A stretch of 64,000 bases of DNA from an uncultured Clostridia bacterium (GTDB lineage Bacteria > Bacillota > Clostridia > Christensenellales > CAG-314). Of the stretch, positions 37,815 to 50,100 are shown one piece after another. The translations under genes were made by a program, and so were the position numbers. Under the pieces are notes generated by a model. That model was not told the origin of the DNA. It saw only the letters and a list, made by a program, of their open reading frames with translations, and searched no databases. How positions within the stretch are numbered: position 1 is the stretch's first letter; each line of letters begins with the position of its first letter. The DNA lies in contig CANQPI010000002.1 in the NCBI GenBank assembly GCA_947625725.1, positions 1-64,000 of the forward strand. The letters are read 5' to 3'.

Positions 37815-40800
37815 ATGAAAAAATTCAGGCGCATAGCGATATTTGTCACTGTTGCGTGTCTTGCTCTCGGGCTAATGTTGTTTGCGGGTTGCGACAACGA
37901 AGTCACCCTCACGCTGGACGCGGGCAACGGCGGAACGCTTTCTGCCGACAGTTTGCAGGTAAAAAGCGGCGCAAAACTCTCCGACGTCCTGAAAAACGTC
38001 ACGGTGACGGCTGACAGCGGTTTGACGTTTGCGGGGTGGTTCAACGGCGAACAACAAATCACCGACAGCGACGTCATGCCCAAGGAGGGCTTGACGTTGA
38101 CCGCAAAATACGACGCCGACTACACGGTAAACGTTTACTACAATGACGTTTTGGGCAAATATCCCGACGCTCCGTCGCAAGTAATCGGCGGCAAGGCGCG
38201 TTTCGGCGCGGCTTTTTCCGTGGATACGTCCGCGCTTTTGGGCGAAGCCGACGACAAACAGCCCAACAGGCTTTCGACGGATTCGCTGGGAAAGAGCGAA
38301 GTTTTTGACGTGTATCGCACCTGCGAATACGTGCGTATCAATTTCAACGCAAATTTGGCGGGAGTTTCGACCGTTTTCAGGGACGTTATCAAGGGCAGCA
38401 AAGAGGTTCTTCCCGACGGAAGCGTATTTCAAACGGAGGACGATTTGCGTTTGGCAGGTTGGGCAAGATCCGCCGATACCGCTATTTTGTACGAGGCGGG
38501 CGACGAATTCGACACTTCCTCTATGACGGGCGCAAATATCTCTTTGTACGCCAAGTGGGAGCATGGAATTAGCGACGTGTTCGGCGGTAGCGACTATTTG
38601 TTCATTTCCACCGTGCATGACGGCACCGTTTACCTGCACCGTCGCGGTCTGGAAGAAAAGACGGGCAGTTACAACGCCGCAACGGGAACGTTCTCTTTTG
38701 CCGAGGGAAACGACGTTCGTTTGGAGGGCAAAATCACCGAGGACGGTTTTTACTACTTCGGCGATCTGCGCGGACAAACGATTGCAAACGGCTTTGACCC
38801 CGCGGAAACAATTTCTTTCAACGGCGGCGACAGCGTAACGCTGGTGTACGCGCCCCAAGGCGGCGACCGTCAAACGGTGCAAGGTTCGTTGGAAATGGAC
38901 AAACTCACGGGCGAATACGTGTTTGTTTCCGACAAGATCACATTCAAGTTTTCCGTCAACACCGTCACCGACGGCGACGGCAACCGCAATTTGGTATTCA
39001 ACCGTCCTCAAAGCGACAAGGCGGGCTTCTACTACAACGCGGCAAGCAACAGCGTGTTATATCTGGACGACATGACGGACGCCAACGGCATAGGTGGCAT
39101 GATCGTGTTCGCCGTGAACGAGCAGGGCGAACTGTCCTCGGCTTTGCGCGCTTTCTACTACAAGTGGGAGGACATGGTGATACAGGACGACGGCGGAGTG
39201 GAAGATGTTTACCTGTTTGAAACTACCTATGCGGTGATCACCGCAAACTCCGACTATCCGCTGTTCTTGTTTCGTATCAAGGAGAACTCTGTCGAAAACA
39301 AATACGGCGTGGATATTCGCGGCGAATACACCGTGTCCGACGAAGTGTTCGGTCACTATTTCGAGAACGCGGCTATCAGCGCAGTACCCGATCTGTTGTT
39401 GGACGGCTTCGGCACTGTCAAAATAGCCGACGAAAACGGCGACTACGCCGAGGGTACTTACACGATAAAAACAAACGAACTGCTCATGGTGCGGGACGAC
39501 GGCAGCACATACACCTGGACGGAGATGTGGTTGGAAACTTCCGTTGACGGCAAAGTCGGCTACCAAGCGTTGTACGCGTACGACTCTATGCCTCAGCACT
39601 ACGCGTTCGAAGTTGCTCCGAGTTTGACAAAGTGGGCAAACTCGCTCAGCAAGTCCTACAACGTTCAGCCTTCGGGCGCTACGGGCGCATATTTGTACGA
39701 AAGCGCGATCTACGGCGCGTTTGTGTTTGCCGAGATCACCACGTCCGACGGGCAGTCGTATTACTACGAGATAGATAACGGCGTGGTAACGGCAAACGAC
39801 GACGGCACGTTTCGTTTTACAAGCGAAGTTTACACCGACCAAAACAGTTATTGGGATTTCCGTCGCAACGGCGAAGTTATCGAAACGAGTTTCGGCGGAG
39901 CGGCCGACATCACATTTGAGGGCGGCGAGATGTCCTTTGACAAGTGGGGTACGCTCACTTATCAAGGCAAAACCTACCCTTATGGCAGTTGGACTGTGAC
40001 AAACATGCCCGCCACCAACTATGTAGAGGGCGAGGACGCTTTCCGTTTGGAGATCTACACGTTGACAGGCGCAGAGGGGGCTACCGTCAAATTGATCGCG
40101 CGCTTGGATGAACACGTCGCCGACGATCAAGTTGTTTACACTCGCAGGTTGATCGCGACGGACAGCGTTACGGACCTTGTCTGGAAACAGTTTTACGGTC
40201 AAAGCGATTACTTTGACAAGTTGTACCTCGTTGACGAAACGCATGCTGCAATTGCGGTGCGTTACGACGACGGGCTGTATCACTTTGTCATTTACGGCAC
40301 GTACAGTTACGACGAACGCACGCAAGAGTACACTTTCGTCGCGGACGCAGAACTTGTGGACGACTTCGTCGGCGAGATAGGCGACAGCAACCTCGTGGAG
40401 AGTTACAGCGACTTCCGTTTTGTGTTCCAAACAGACGCAAACGGCAACAAGTCGGCTCTCAAATACATCTACGAGCAGGAGTACGAAGCGCACAGCGGCG
40501 CCAAGTTCCAAATCGACGGCTACGGCAACGCCAAGTACACGCCCGCAGACGGTCAACCGATAGAAGGGACTTATCAATCGATAGACTACTACGGCAAATA
40601 TCTGTTGGAATTTGTTTCCGCAGACAAATCGCAAACGCACCTCATTTCGATAATTTACGACGACAATGACGAATTCGACGACTTTATCGTTGACGCCGAG
40701 GGCGCGGGACAGTACTATTTGATCTATTCCGACGGCAGTATCTATTTGGATACCTATCTCGTGTTGTTGGGAGATTATTCTTCCGACAGATTGGGCACTG

Positions 40801-43796
40801 CGGTCGCCCCGGGCGAAGTGGGTACCTACGAGCCTACCGGGGTTACGGTCAATTACTACGAACAAGCAATGCTATCCGAGTACAAAGTGGTGCTTCGCGG
40901 CATTGACAGCGAGGGCAAACCCTACGAGGACACAATGTACGTCGCTCTCGGCACGGTCACGTTCTCTGACAGCCAAGACAACCGCGAGGATTACAACTGC
41001 TTTGTTATTCGCGCCGATCCGCAGGCGGACCGTCATTTTGATGTCGTGGGCGGCGGCACGATAGAGGGCGACGGCTACAACGACAGCACCTATATCGACA
41101 AAGACGGCAACGAATACTATGGACTTATCGGTATAGGCTATATCGACGACAGCACGCCTATAATGAGCAATTACCATTGGCACGACGACTTTGACAACGG
41201 CAAAAACGTCATTTTCCGCGCGACTTACGCCATTATCGACGGCAGACTATACGAGGGTGCGATACCCTTCCTGTTCGATATGCTGGACAACGGCAAACTG
41301 TCGTTGCGCGACGACTACAACGCCACTTACGCGCTGTACGACAAGGGCAGCATAACGCAAAAGACCCTCTATTTGGACGGTCACGGCAATGCCGAAATGC
41401 GCGACGAAAACGGCAACGTTACCGATACGGGTACGTATACCTACATTTACAGTCTGGACTGTCTGATGTACACAAGCGTTAATGGCGACAGTTTCCGTTT
41501 CAACACGGCGCAAATGAGTTTCGTAGACGAAACCTGGCTGGTGTACTTTGTCATCGGCGACGAAAAAATCTATGTGTCCGACGATTGGACGGTGCTGTTG
41601 TTGGGAGCGATTCGCGATGACGAAACGTTCGGCTACATCAACGGCTTGTATATCGACGAACGCGGCATTGTACACGGCGGATTTTACAGCGAACTTACCG
41701 ACAATATCGTTCGGTTCGAGTTTTCCGACGGCACATACCGTCACTATGAAATAATCGACGACGGTTTTGCTTTGATCACGGACGAGTGTATCGTTCGCGA
41801 CGGCGTGTTGCTGGCGTACCAAGGTCCGACGGTGGTGGGCGACTTTACCGTCCCCGACGGCGTCAAGGCTATCGGCGGCAACGCGTTTGCGGGGGTGTAC
41901 AAATTCGGCGGCAGCATGAACAAGTTGGACCTCAACGAAGTGGAGCGCATTGAGGACTACGCCTTTTACGGCATACACGAGTTCGGCTTTACTTCCGTAT
42001 CCTCCGACAAAGTGACCTATGTTGGCAACTACGCGTTTTACGTGGCTTACAATTTGTACGGCGCAGTCAGCGAGGACAATCCTACCTATTGGATATTCAA
42101 CGTCAATTTGCCCAACGCCGAGTATATAGGCAACTACGCGTTCAACGCCAACAACCAAATGAACAACGGCGTTACCAAGTTGAACAAGGTGAAGTACATT
42201 GGATATTCGGCGTTTTCGCACAACTATATGGACGGCGGCGATAATCGAATGGTTCTCGATCTGACCGACGCAGACATATCCGCTATCCAAATGGACAAAA
42301 ACGCCTTCTTGCCCGGTCCCAACGGAACGCAAGGCGAAGGTTTGCCCGTAACCATCTGGGTGAGGGACGCCGAGGCAATGGCACAGGCGCAAGAAACTTG
42401 GGATAGCGCGATCTACGACCGCGTAGTCATCAAAGAGGCAAGCATTGCGGGCGTGAGTTTTGTGGACTTTGCTTCGCGCAACGTGTTGTTATTCGGGCAA
42501 CTGTCCGACGAAAGCGGCAAGGCAAGTTACTTTGTCTACGACAGCGAAAACGGCTACGCCAAGAGCGCGGACTGCAACTACGTCTACGCAGAGTACGGCA
42601 GGGTGCGCCTGACCTTTAACGGTACAGACTACGAGTTTGAGGACGACGTTACCGAGTTGCGTTTGGGCGAGGCGTTGTTCCTGCGCGCGGGCGCAGAGCA
42701 TACCTTTGACGTCACGGAAGAAAACGGCAGTGTGGTGAAGTTCCGCTTTACTTTCGGCATTGACGTGACGGAAGAAATGGGCGAACCGAGCGTAAGTATG
42801 AGCGTACTGCGCGCCATCTACGACGGGCACGCAACCACGTCGGCAAGGGTGGATATAAAGGACTTTATCTGCGCGCTGTCCTACGTGGTGGGCGAGGAAA
42901 CCATCAACACCGAGGTGGACATGACCAAGTGGACTTCCAAGTCCGTTGCTTGGGGTTTGACCGTCTACACGGATAACGGCGACTACCGCGCTTTGCTGGA
43001 ACAGCCTCTCGGCGACGGTTACTACTACCTGACGTTGGAGATACTCAGCGGCAACGACTACGTCCCCGTCGAGGGCGTTACCGACATTCGCCGTAGCGAC
43101 GTCAACGTGTGGACCTGCACGCTTGTAAACGGCGATCAAAGCACAGAGTATATAATAACTTTCGACCCCGATACGGAACTCATTACCGTTGTCAAAAACG
43201 TCACGCGCACGGTGCAACTCACAACCGAGGACGAGGCTTTCCGCGCGACGTTTGCCTGCGACGAACAGGGCAACGCCGTCAAACTGCACAAGTTGGAAGA
43301 ACTGAACGCGCAGGGCTACTACGACGCGGTGTACAACTTCCGCGATCCGTCTTTCGGCATGACGGTGGAGCAGACTGCTGCAAACACCTTTACGGTGACG
43401 ACCAGCAGTATCAACGGCAGAACGGTGTGGACCGTTACCTACGTCAACGCCGATACGCCGAGTTTGACCGTTACCAAAGAGGCGTGGACCACCGTCAGCG
43501 TCGAGAGCGATCACGTTGACGACAGCGCAACGGGCGTTCACGACAACTACTTCAAGGTCGTGCTGTTTGTGGACGGCGACGGCAACGTTCAAGGCATTGC
43601 GGAGATAACTCCCTACATCTGGAACAACGGCAACAATTTTTACGACAACGAAGTTGCTTTCACTCCCTCCGACGTGACCGTAGTTGGCAATGTTCTCACC
43701 TTTACTCACAACGATCAAACCTATCGCGTGACGGTTGTCAAGACCGCCGACGACAAGGGCAACGCCGTCTACACAGTCGCCGTTACCGTCGAGTAA
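37815..43796 (+). CDS. Giant InlB-repeat lipoprotein with a short LRR segment (1993 aa)
   Basis: ATG 37815 follows AAAGGAG; the in-frame ATG at 37794 has no ribosome site. The signal peptide ends FAGC. InlB-type repeats lie at about 27-102 (FAGWFNGE) and 165-255 (LAGWARS). A long Tyr/Asp/Gly-rich region follows with recurring L-D-G-x-G-x-A...G-T-Y units (LDGFGTVKI, IDGYGNAKY, LDGHGNAEM). At about 1345-1510 there is a BspA-type leucine-rich-repeat patch (VPDGVKAIGGNAFAG, YIGNYAFN, YIGYSAFSH). The C-terminal third is again beta-rich. It is a paralogue of the 1791-aa lipoprotein at 8568. Single-gene unit with its own promoter and terminator; probably a surface adhesin or binding protein. Confidence 0.85.
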   Translation: MKKFRRIAIFVTVACLALGLMLFAGCDNEVTLTLDAGNGGTLSADSLQVKSGAKLSDVLKNVTVTADSGLTFAGWFNGEQQITDSDVMPKEGLTLTAKYDADYTVNVYYNDVLGKYPDAPSQVIGGKARFGAAFSVDTSALLGEADDKQPNRLSTDSLGKSEVFDVYRTCEYVRINFNANLAGVSTVFRDVIKGSKEVLPDGSVFQTEDDLRLAGWARSADTAILYEAGDEFDTSSMTGANISLYAKWEHGISDVFGGSDYLFISTVHDGTVYLHRRGLEEKTGSYNAATGTFSFAEGNDVRLEGKITEDGFYYFGDLRGQTIANGFDPAETISFNGGDSVTLVYAPQGGDRQTVQGSLEMDKLTGEYVFVSDKITFKFSVNTVTDGDGNRNLVFNRPQSDKAGFYYNAASNSVLYLDDMTDANGIGGMIVFAVNEQGELSSALRAFYYKWEDMVIQDDGGVEDVYLFETTYAVITANSDYPLFLFRIKENSVENKYGVDIRGEYTVSDEVFGHYFENAAISAVPDLLLDGFGTVKIADENGDYAEGTYTIKTNELLMVRDDGSTYTWTEMWLETSVDGKVGYQALYAYDSMPQHYAFEVAPSLTKWANSLSKSYNVQPSGATGAYLYESAIYGAFVFAEITTSDGQSYYYEIDNGVVTANDDGTFRFTSEVYTDQNSYWDFRRNGEVIETSFGGAADITFEGGEMSFDKWGTLTYQGKTYPYGSWTVTNMPATNYVEGEDAFRLEIYTLTGAEGATVKLIARLDEHVADDQVVYTRRLIATDSVTDLVWKQFYGQSDYFDKLYLVDETHAAIAVRYDDGLYHFVIYGTYSYDERTQEYTFVADAELVDDFVGEIGDSNLVESYSDFRFVFQTDANGNKSALKYIYEQEYEAHSGAKFQIDGYGNAKYTPADGQPIEGTYQSIDYYGKYLLEFVSADKSQTHLISIIYDDNDEFDDFIVDAEGAGQYYLIYSDGSIYLDTYLVLLGDYSSDRLGTAVAPGEVGTYEPTGVTVNYYEQAMLSEYKVVLRGIDSEGKPYEDTMYVALGTVTFSDSQDNREDYNCFVIRADPQADRHFDVVGGGTIEGDGYNDSTYIDKDGNEYYGLIGIGYIDDSTPIMSNYHWHDDFDNGKNVIFRATYAIIDGRLYEGAIPFLFDMLDNGKLSLRDDYNATYALYDKGSITQKTLYLDGHGNAEMRDENGNVTDTGTYTYIYSLDCLMYTSVNGDSFRFNTAQMSFVDETWLVYFVIGDEKIYVSDDWTVLLLGAIRDDETFGYINGLYIDERGIVHGGFYSELTDNIVRFEFSDGTYRHYEIIDDGFALITDECIVRDGVLLAYQGPTVVGDFTVPDGVKAIGGNAFAGVYKFGGSMNKLDLNEVERIEDYAFYGIHEFGFTSVSSDKVTYVGNYAFYVAYNLYGAVSEDNPTYWIFNVNLPNAEYIGNYAFNANNQMNNGVTKLNKVKYIGYSAFSHNYMDGGDNRMVLDLTDADISAIQMDKNAFLPGPNGTQGEGLPVTIWVRDAEAMAQAQETWDSAIYDRVVIKEASIAGVSFVDFASRNVLLFGQLSDESGKASYFVYDSENGYAKSADCNYVYAEYGRVRLTFNGTDYEFEDDVTELRLGEALFLRAGAEHTFDVTEENGSVVKFRFTFGIDVTEEMGEPSVSMSVLRAIYDGHATTSARVDIKDFICALSYVVGEETINTEVDMTKWTSKSVAWGLTVYTDNGDYRALLEQPLGDGYYYLTLEILSGNDYVPVEGVTDIRRSDVNVWTCTLVNGDQSTEYIITFDPDTELITVVKNVTRTVQLTTEDEAFRATFACDEQGNAVKLHKLEELNAQGYYDAVYNFRDPSFGMTVEQTAANTFTVTTSSINGRTVWTVTYVNADTPSLTVTKEAWTTVSVESDHVDDSATGVHDNYFKVVLFVDGDGNVQGIAEITPYIWNNGNNFYDNEVAFTPSDVTVVGNVLTFTHNDQTYRVTVVKTADDKGNAVYTVAVTVE

Positions 43797-43837
43797 CCGC
43801 AAGTCGAGCGGCAACGCGACAGGCGACACAACAAACA

Positions 43838-43877
43838 ACAAATCCCGTTCGCAAATGCGGACGGGGTTTGTCGTTTT
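43838..43877 (+). terminator. Rho-independent terminator
   Basis: ACAAATCCCGT (43838-43848) pairs with ACGGGGTTTGT (43861-43871) with one wobble pair, followed by a short T run. Confidence 0.8.
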
Positions 43878-43964
43878 CGGCGCATTGCAACTTGCGCCGC
43901 ATGCTAAGTTTCGGCGAACTCGCCCCAAAATTTTTTTCAACTCGACCGTTGTATCCTCACCAAA

Positions 43965-43999
43965 GGGCGCAATTTCGCATAGGAATATAGAAATCGCCC
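43965..43999. other. Hairpin upstream of the protease promoter
   Basis: GGGCG-(CA)-ATTTC (43965-43976) pairs with GAAATCGCCC (43990-43999). No T run follows. It lies about 70 bp upstream of the protease promoter; role unknown. The rest of 43878-44069 is A+T-rich with no gene. Confidence 0.4.
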
Positions 44000-44069
44000 A
44001 AAATATAATATATATATTAAATTATTTGAGATAAAAATAAAAAATTTCTCAATTAGGGCGCGTATTTGT

Positions 44070-44097
44070 TTGACAAACGTGAACCAGGTGGTATAAT
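44070..44097 (+). promoter_or_regulatory. Promoter of the protease-peptide transporter cluster
   Basis: TTGACA (44070-44075), a 16-bp spacer and a perfect TATAAT (44092-44097). The start near 44104 gives a leader of about 57 bases to ATG 44161. Confidence 0.85.
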
Positions 44098-44160
44098 TAA
44101 ACTAATATACTGTCGCAATATTCCTTTTCAGACAAATTGATTGCGGCAAAGAGGTTAGCT

Positions 44161-47100
44161 ATGAAGAAAAAAATACTCCATTCATTGATACTGGTGTTGG
44201 TAATGGCATTGATAGGTATCTACGCGCTGCCCGGTTGTTCTGCAACCGAGTCAAGCGACGTGGCAACTGACAATGCCTCTTTTCATTTCGACGAGGAGGA
44301 GATAATCCGCCAACTCAAAGAAAAGAATATCGACTCCATCAACAAGGATTTGATCAAGGAAGTTAAGTCCGAAAAACTTTCCGGCGCGGTCAACGTTATC
44401 ATCACGTTGTCTGACGGATCTGTCTTGGGACAGTACAACAGAAGCGGCAAAAACACGAGCCTTGCGCAATATCTTGCGGGGGCAGAGGCGCAAACCGCTT
44501 CCGCCAAAGCGATAACCCGTCAAAACAAATTGGAAGATCAACTTGTCAAAGAGGGCTTGATCACTTCCGCAAAATATCATTACAGCAACATCGTGGACGG
44601 CTTTGCCGCAACCACTACCTATGAGAATTTGAGCAAACTCGTCAATCACGACGGCGTGTACAGCGTTATTATCGGCAACACTTACTTGGAGCAGGAAGCC
44701 GTCACCAACGACGTCAAAGTGTTCGAAACGGGTATTTTCAAAAATAACGTAAGCGACAAGTACACCGGTAAAGGAACTTTGGTGGCAATTCTCGACACAG
44801 GTTGCGATTACGCGCACCCCGCGTTCACCACGCACGAGGTAGTTGACCCTCGCTACGACCGCAGCGATATCGAACGGATATTGAACGAAAATGACCTCGT
44901 TGCGGAAAGACTTGCGGGCGGCAACCTCCAAGCGCACGAGTTGTACTACGGCAACCTCACGAAAAACAAGATCGCATTCGGCTACGACTACGCCGACAAC
45001 GACACGGACGTAATGCCCTTCCTCAGCGAACACGGCACCCACGTAGCGGGCATTATCGGCGGCTATGCGACCGAGTCGATTTTTGAGCAAAACGACGATT
45101 TCGACGGAAGCGCAGATACTCACCTCGAAGGCGTTGCGATCGACACGCAGTTTGCGATAATGAAAGTTTTCTCCGATTACAGGAGCGGCGCCGAGGACGA
45201 AGATATCCTTGCCGCTCTCGAAGATTGCGTGGCTCTGGGCGTGGACGCCATCAACATGAGTTTGGGAGCAAGTTGCGGTTTCTCCCGTGAGTACGACAAC
45301 GACGAAAAGAACAGAATTTACGACGAGATAGCCGACGCGGGCATTTCGCTTATCGTTGCGGCAAGCAATGATTACAGCAGCGCATACGGCAGCGAGTTCG
45401 GCAACACCAACATGGTGCAAAACCCCGACAGCGGCACGGTCGGTTCTCCCGCGACTTACAACTCCGCGCTCGCGGTAGCGTCCATCAACGGCAACATGGA
45501 CAAATACATCACGTCGGAGGACGGCAGAGTTATCTTCTTCCAGGAAGCCGCCGACATGGGTAGCGAGTACTACGACTTTTTTGAAAAGTTGTTTGAAAAC
45601 ACCAACACGCAGGGCGACGAACTCGTCATAGATTACATCACCGTCCCCGGTTTGGGAGCAACCGCCAATTACAGCGCAATTGCCCAAGAAATAAAGGGCA
45701 AGATCGCTCTTGTAAAGCGCGGCGACCTCAGTTTTGAGGACAAAGCCATCAACGCCGCAATCGCGGGCGCTGCCGGCGTAATAATCTACAACAACGTCTA
45801 CGGCGACATTCTTATGACCGTCGGCAAGGCGGGCGAAACGGTTGCCGTTTGCTCGATCGGCAAAGACGACGGCGAATACCTTGCAAAGAATCCCACGGGA
45901 ACGCTGATCATCAACAAAAACAACAAAGCCGGTCCCTTTATGAGCGACTTTTCCAGTTGGGGTCCCAACCCCGACCTTACCATCAAGCCGGAGATCACCG
46001 CGCACGGCGGCAACATCTGGTCGGCAGTTCCGGGCGGCGGCTACGAAAAATTGAGCGGCACGTCTATGGCTTGCCCCAACTTGGTGGGTATTGCGGTGCT
46101 TGCGCGTCAGTATGTCAAAGACAATTACAAAATTTTCGATCCCGAAGCCGTTAGTGCAGAGGACGCAGACCCCGTGTTGTTGCGCAATGCGGTCAACCAA
46201 CTGCTGATGTCAACCGCCACGATAGCGCAAAACCAGGAAGGCAACCCCTATTCGCCCCGCAAACAGGGCGCAGGTATCGCCGATATATTCAAAGCGACAA
46301 CGACCCGCGCATACATGTACACCAAGGACTCCGACGGTAACATCATGAACACCACCAAGATGGAGTTGGGCGACGATCCGACGCGTCAAGGCGTGTACGA
46401 AATGACGTTCTTTTTGAGAAATATTTCCGACAGCGACGTTCGCTACAAATTGGGCAATTACACGTTTACGGAGTCGCTTTCCGCCGACAAGAAATACGTC
46501 GCGGAAAAAGCCTACATGCTCTCTCACAGCGTGGAGTACAACGTGGTGAGCGGCGGCACGCTTGCGGGAGATTTGGTAACGGTCAAGGCCAACGAAACTG
46601 CCGAAATCACCGTCAAGATCACCCTGAGCGACGCGGACAAACAATACCTCAACAACAGTTTTGTCAACGGTATGTACGTCGAGGGATTTGTCACGTTGAA
46701 GGATCGATCCCCCAATGGCGTGGACCTCAACATTCCTTTCCTTGCTTTCTACGGCGATTGGGGCGAAGCGCCCATTCTCGACAAAGATTACTACGAAGTG
46801 GAAACGACTGCGCACAACAACGCTATCGACGACCAAGACAAGATCAAAGCCGACTACGTCGCGACGACTCCGTACGCATTGTACTACTACGACTACATTA
46901 TCCCCATGGGCACGTATCTGTACAATTTGCCCGCGGGATACAACGCCATTCCCGCTACGGAAGAACACGCGGCATTGTCCTACCAGCCCACAACGCTCAA
47001 CCAACTCTACGCCGTTTATACGGGTCTGTTGCGCAGCGCAAAGAAACTCAGCGTGCAAATTCGCAACGCGTCCACGGGCGAAGTGGTGTGGAATATGGAC

Positions 47101-50100
47101 GACTACAACTGTTACAAAGCGCACTTCAACGGCAGCCCCATGCCCTATGTTTGCGAGTTTGAGTTGCCCATGTTCGACTTTGACGTACTGACTTCGGATA
47201 TGATCGGCAACATCAACGGGGCGTTCGGCTACAACAACGAACGTTTCGAAGTTACAATGACCGCGTCGTTGGATTGGGAAAGCGACCGCAACTCCAACGA
47301 TACCTACACGTTCAGTTTCTACGTCGATACCGAAGCACCGACGGTTTCCGGCTATACGTTCCGCTCCAAGTACAACAACAGTACGCGCAAATGGCAGTAC
47401 TTTATCGATTTGGAGATATACGACAATCACTACGCGCAATCGGTACGTCCCGTAGTTATCAATTGGTCTTTCAACCCCGACGGCACTCCCGAAATGTCCA
47501 ACGGTCAGCAGTTGGTGACGGTAGACGCGTTGAACAACAACGCCATACCCGTGTATCAAACGACTCGCGGCAGTTCTACCAAAGTGGAGATAGAAATCAC
47601 CAATTATATGGACAATATCCGCAAGTCGCTGATGCCCGATTGTATTCTGTTCCAGATAGACGACTACGCGCTCAACACCAACCTTATCAGGATACCTCTC
47701 CCCGAAATGGACAATCCCGATCTGGACTTTGACAAGACGTTGTTGACAAACACGGGTAGCGTCAGATACGACGAAACAAACGGCGTAACTTTGGATATAG
47801 GACAAACGTTGGATCTTACAAAGTACGTTGTCGGCACAGGCAACTACACGCTGGATACAACAGTAAATCACATTGAAAACTTCCTGTATCTGCTCAATTG
47901 GAAATCCGCCGACGAAACGATCGCAACGGCGCACGACGGCTTGATCGAGGGACGTTCCGAGGGAACAACCACCGTCAGTTTTACAAGCGGCGGTGAGGAA
48001 CACACAATCAAAATCACCGTTACCGACGTCGAGTCTACCGACCGCAACGGTTACGACCAATCCACGTTGGAAGAAGTCAAGTTTACGGGATACAAAACGT
48101 TGTTTGCCTTTACCGGCGATATCGACTTCTCGGAAATCGGCGAAACGGGCGATACCAACTATTTCAGCGGCGGCGCGGGAATATCCTGCTATCCGTCCGA
48201 GCAAATTCAATTGATCCCGCAGATCAAACCGTGGAATTTCGAACAAAACAAATCCCGTTACGAACTTGTTTGGAGAACGACCAACCCCGACGTGGCAACC
48301 GTCACAACCGACGGTATCGTCACCGCCGAGGCGGAGGGCAACTGCACGATCACAATGTCGGTCAGGGATACCGCAACCGGCAGAGAAAACGTGTTGCAAG
48401 CAAGTTGTTCGGTCGTTGTCAAGAGCGAATTCGTCACCAACGACGCGCGTCAACTCATTGCCTACAAGGGCAAGGGCGGCGACGTGGTGATCCCCGACGA
48501 CAAGGGCATCATGTACATCAACTCCTTTGCGTTCTGCCATTACAGTATGGACAACACAATCGAGTTGCCCGAGGACGACAAGTACAATCTCGACCTCAAA
48601 CGCACACCCTTTGTCAACACAACGGTAAAGAGCGTCACAATACCCGATACCGTTACCTCTATCGAAACTTACGCGTTCGGCAACTGCCTCGTTTTGGAGG
48701 AAGTCAAAATCGGCGAAGATAGCAAACTTACCACGATCGGTCAGCACGCATTCGACGGTTGCGTCAACCTCAGATCTATCAATCTTAACAAAGTTCACAT
48801 GATCAACGACTACGCGTTCCGCAATTGTACGGATTTGGTAGACGTCGGCACAAACATGCTTGCCCGTCCCTACGGACTCGGCGTATCGGCATTTGAGAAC
48901 TGCACCTCTCTGAAAGAACTCAACCTCAGCAACTTGCGCCGCGGCAGAGAAAATACTTTCAAAGGTTGCGTCGGTTTGACAACGCTCACTTTGGGTTCGT
49001 CCACTCGCTTGTCCTACGGCATGTTCGAGGGCTGCACGGCAATTTCCAAAACGCGTAACGCCAACGGCGCGGAGCAAGACATTTATGCCGGCAATCCGTT
49101 GGTTATTTACAGCGACGTGGTGTCCGAACGTTCGTTCTTCGGTTGCACCTCGCTCAAAGGCGTGAAATTTGCCAACGCGGTTACTTACGTGGACGACGGC
49201 GCATTCCAAAACTGCACCGGCCTTCAACTCGTAACGTTCAGCAAAGGTTGCGAAACGTTGGGTGCAAACTCCTTTGCGGGTTGCAACAATATTGGCACAT
49301 TCGACGTAAAGGACGCCAACGGCGCGGACGGCTTCACCTATGACGGAACTACCAAAGCCGTGTACAACGGCGACAAAACCGTGTTGCTGTACGTTCATTC
49401 GAACGTTACCGAATTTGCGCTTCCCGCAAGCGTGCGGGAAATCGCCAACGGCGCGTTCTCCGGCTTGACGTCGCTGCGCACAGTCACGATACCCGTCGGT
49501 TCTGCGCTCACGCGTATTGGCGACGACGCGTTCCGCGGTTGCGCAAGTCTTACTTCCATCAATATCCCCGACTCCGTTACGTATATCGGCAGCGGTGCGT
49601 TTGCGGGAACAAATGTCGGCTCTGTCGATTTGAGCGGAACTTCGATCACAAGTATCGGCGACGGCGCGTTTTACGGCGACGGATCGCTCACGTCGGTGAT
49701 ATTGCCCGACAGTTGCACGCACATTGGCAACAGCGCGTTCGAAAATTGCACAAGGCTCGGCTCTATCGATCTTGGCAAAGTAACTTACGTCGGCAACAGA
49801 GCGTTTGTCGGCACGGCTATTACCGACGTTGCGTTCGACGGCGACGTTACGGTGGGAGCAAGCGCATTTGCAGGCGGCTACCACTACGAAATAGACGAAC
49901 TGTACAGCACTCTCACCCTTGTTTTGGATAGGGCAAGCGCACTCTCGTCCGTCAGTTTCGGCGGCAAAGCGATTATCGGCGACTATGCGTTTATCAACAC
50001 GGGACTCTCGACGTTGACTATAACCGAACCCGACAGCACGATCGGCAACTATGCGTTTTACGGTTGCTTGGCTCTGCAAACGGCGGACATCAACGGCGTT